A stretch of DNA of 64,000 nt from assembly GCF_018991925.1 (NCBI RefSeq), contig NW_024736071.1:8171453-8235452 (forward strand), given 5' to 3'. Numbering within the stretch: position 1 is the first letter of the stretch; every line of letters begins with the position of its first letter. The notes under the pieces were generated by a model that was not told where the DNA came from, searched no databases, and saw only the letters and a program-made list of their open reading frames with translations. Origin of the DNA: Homarus americanus. Lineage: Eukaryota > Arthropoda > Malacostraca > Decapoda > Nephropidae. Both the position numbers and the translations under genes were made by a program. Below are positions 63,726 through 64,000 of the stretch, piece by piece.

Positions 63726-64000
63726 CTCCGCTCACCACACACTCATTAGCACACAACCAGTTCTTCACTACCTTGCTCACCCGTCTCACTAACCTTCTTA
63801 ATACAGTGATATATTTTCCTCCCCCGAATCGTACATCAACTGAGGCGACAAGTACACTGAGGCTCCAACCATTACTAACACATTAACGTGTGAGTCGGTG
63901 GCACACGCTTATATGCTCTGTGACGTCTTGCAGTTAACCCCACGACAACGCTCGCCCCTGTTTGTTGACTCCAAGGCAACTGTCGAAGGAGGAGATCGAA

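Overview
The window looks like gene-poor, repeat-dominated nuclear DNA from an animal, most likely an arthropod and probably a decapod crustacean. The reasons are: long perfect AT, AC/GT, ATT and GA microsatellites every few kb; several kb-scale minisatellites; a short run of the arthropod-type telomeric pentamer (CCTAA/TTAGG); intron-like GT..AG signals; and degraded non-LTR retrotransposons, tRNA-derived SINEs and a Penelope-like fragment. The taxon is inferred from composition and repeat types, not shown by a marker gene. There is no operon, CRISPR array, rRNA gene or functional tRNA gene.

Layout. 0-7 kb: intergenic DNA with a G-rich tract (648-766), a 36-bp minisatellite, AT and GT microsatellites, a tRNA-derived SINE (4.4-4.6 kb) and a 21-bp minisatellite (5.8-6.1 kb). 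7.2-8.7 kb: the only convincing host gene, on the minus strand, with a large last coding exon, a short upstream exon, a phase-matched intron and an AATAAA signal. 8.9-9.65 kb: a 27/30-bp minisatellite. 12.4-12.9 kb: a foldback element with ~96-bp inverted arms enclosing a SINE. 13-15 kb: a block of purine, then pyrimidine, then purine tracts. 18-23 kb: more minisatellites, including 2 kb of CCA-rich DNA followed by its GGT-rich complement, then the telomere-like run. 23.6-27.6 kb: AT/AC/GT microsatellites, a second SINE family and A/G-rich DNA.

27.6-33.3 kb: 18-bp and 21-bp minisatellites interrupted by a dead CR1/jockey-like LINE. 33.4-39.9 kb: mostly unique AT-rich DNA with ATT-tailed retroelement ends, microsatellites and a second copy of SINE family B. 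39.9-45.3 kb: a G-rich minisatellite domain interrupted by a 5'-truncated LINE. 45.5-53 kb: compound microsatellites, pyrimidine-rich DNA and a Penelope-like hairpin fragment. 53.3-57.15 kb: a 26-bp array (about 120 copies) followed by an apparently related 21-bp array. 57.7-58.05 kb: a tandem repeat carrying eight CACGTG sites. 59.5-63.5 kb: a nearly full-length but broken LINE of the same family as the 43-kb copy.

No genes here work together as a system. The biology is that of repeats: retroelements landing inside minisatellites, retroelement 3' ends carrying microsatellite tails, and arrays evolving higher-order structure. The very long open frames (up to about 1,000 codons) inside the arrays are by-products of stop-free repeat units and are not annotated as genes.
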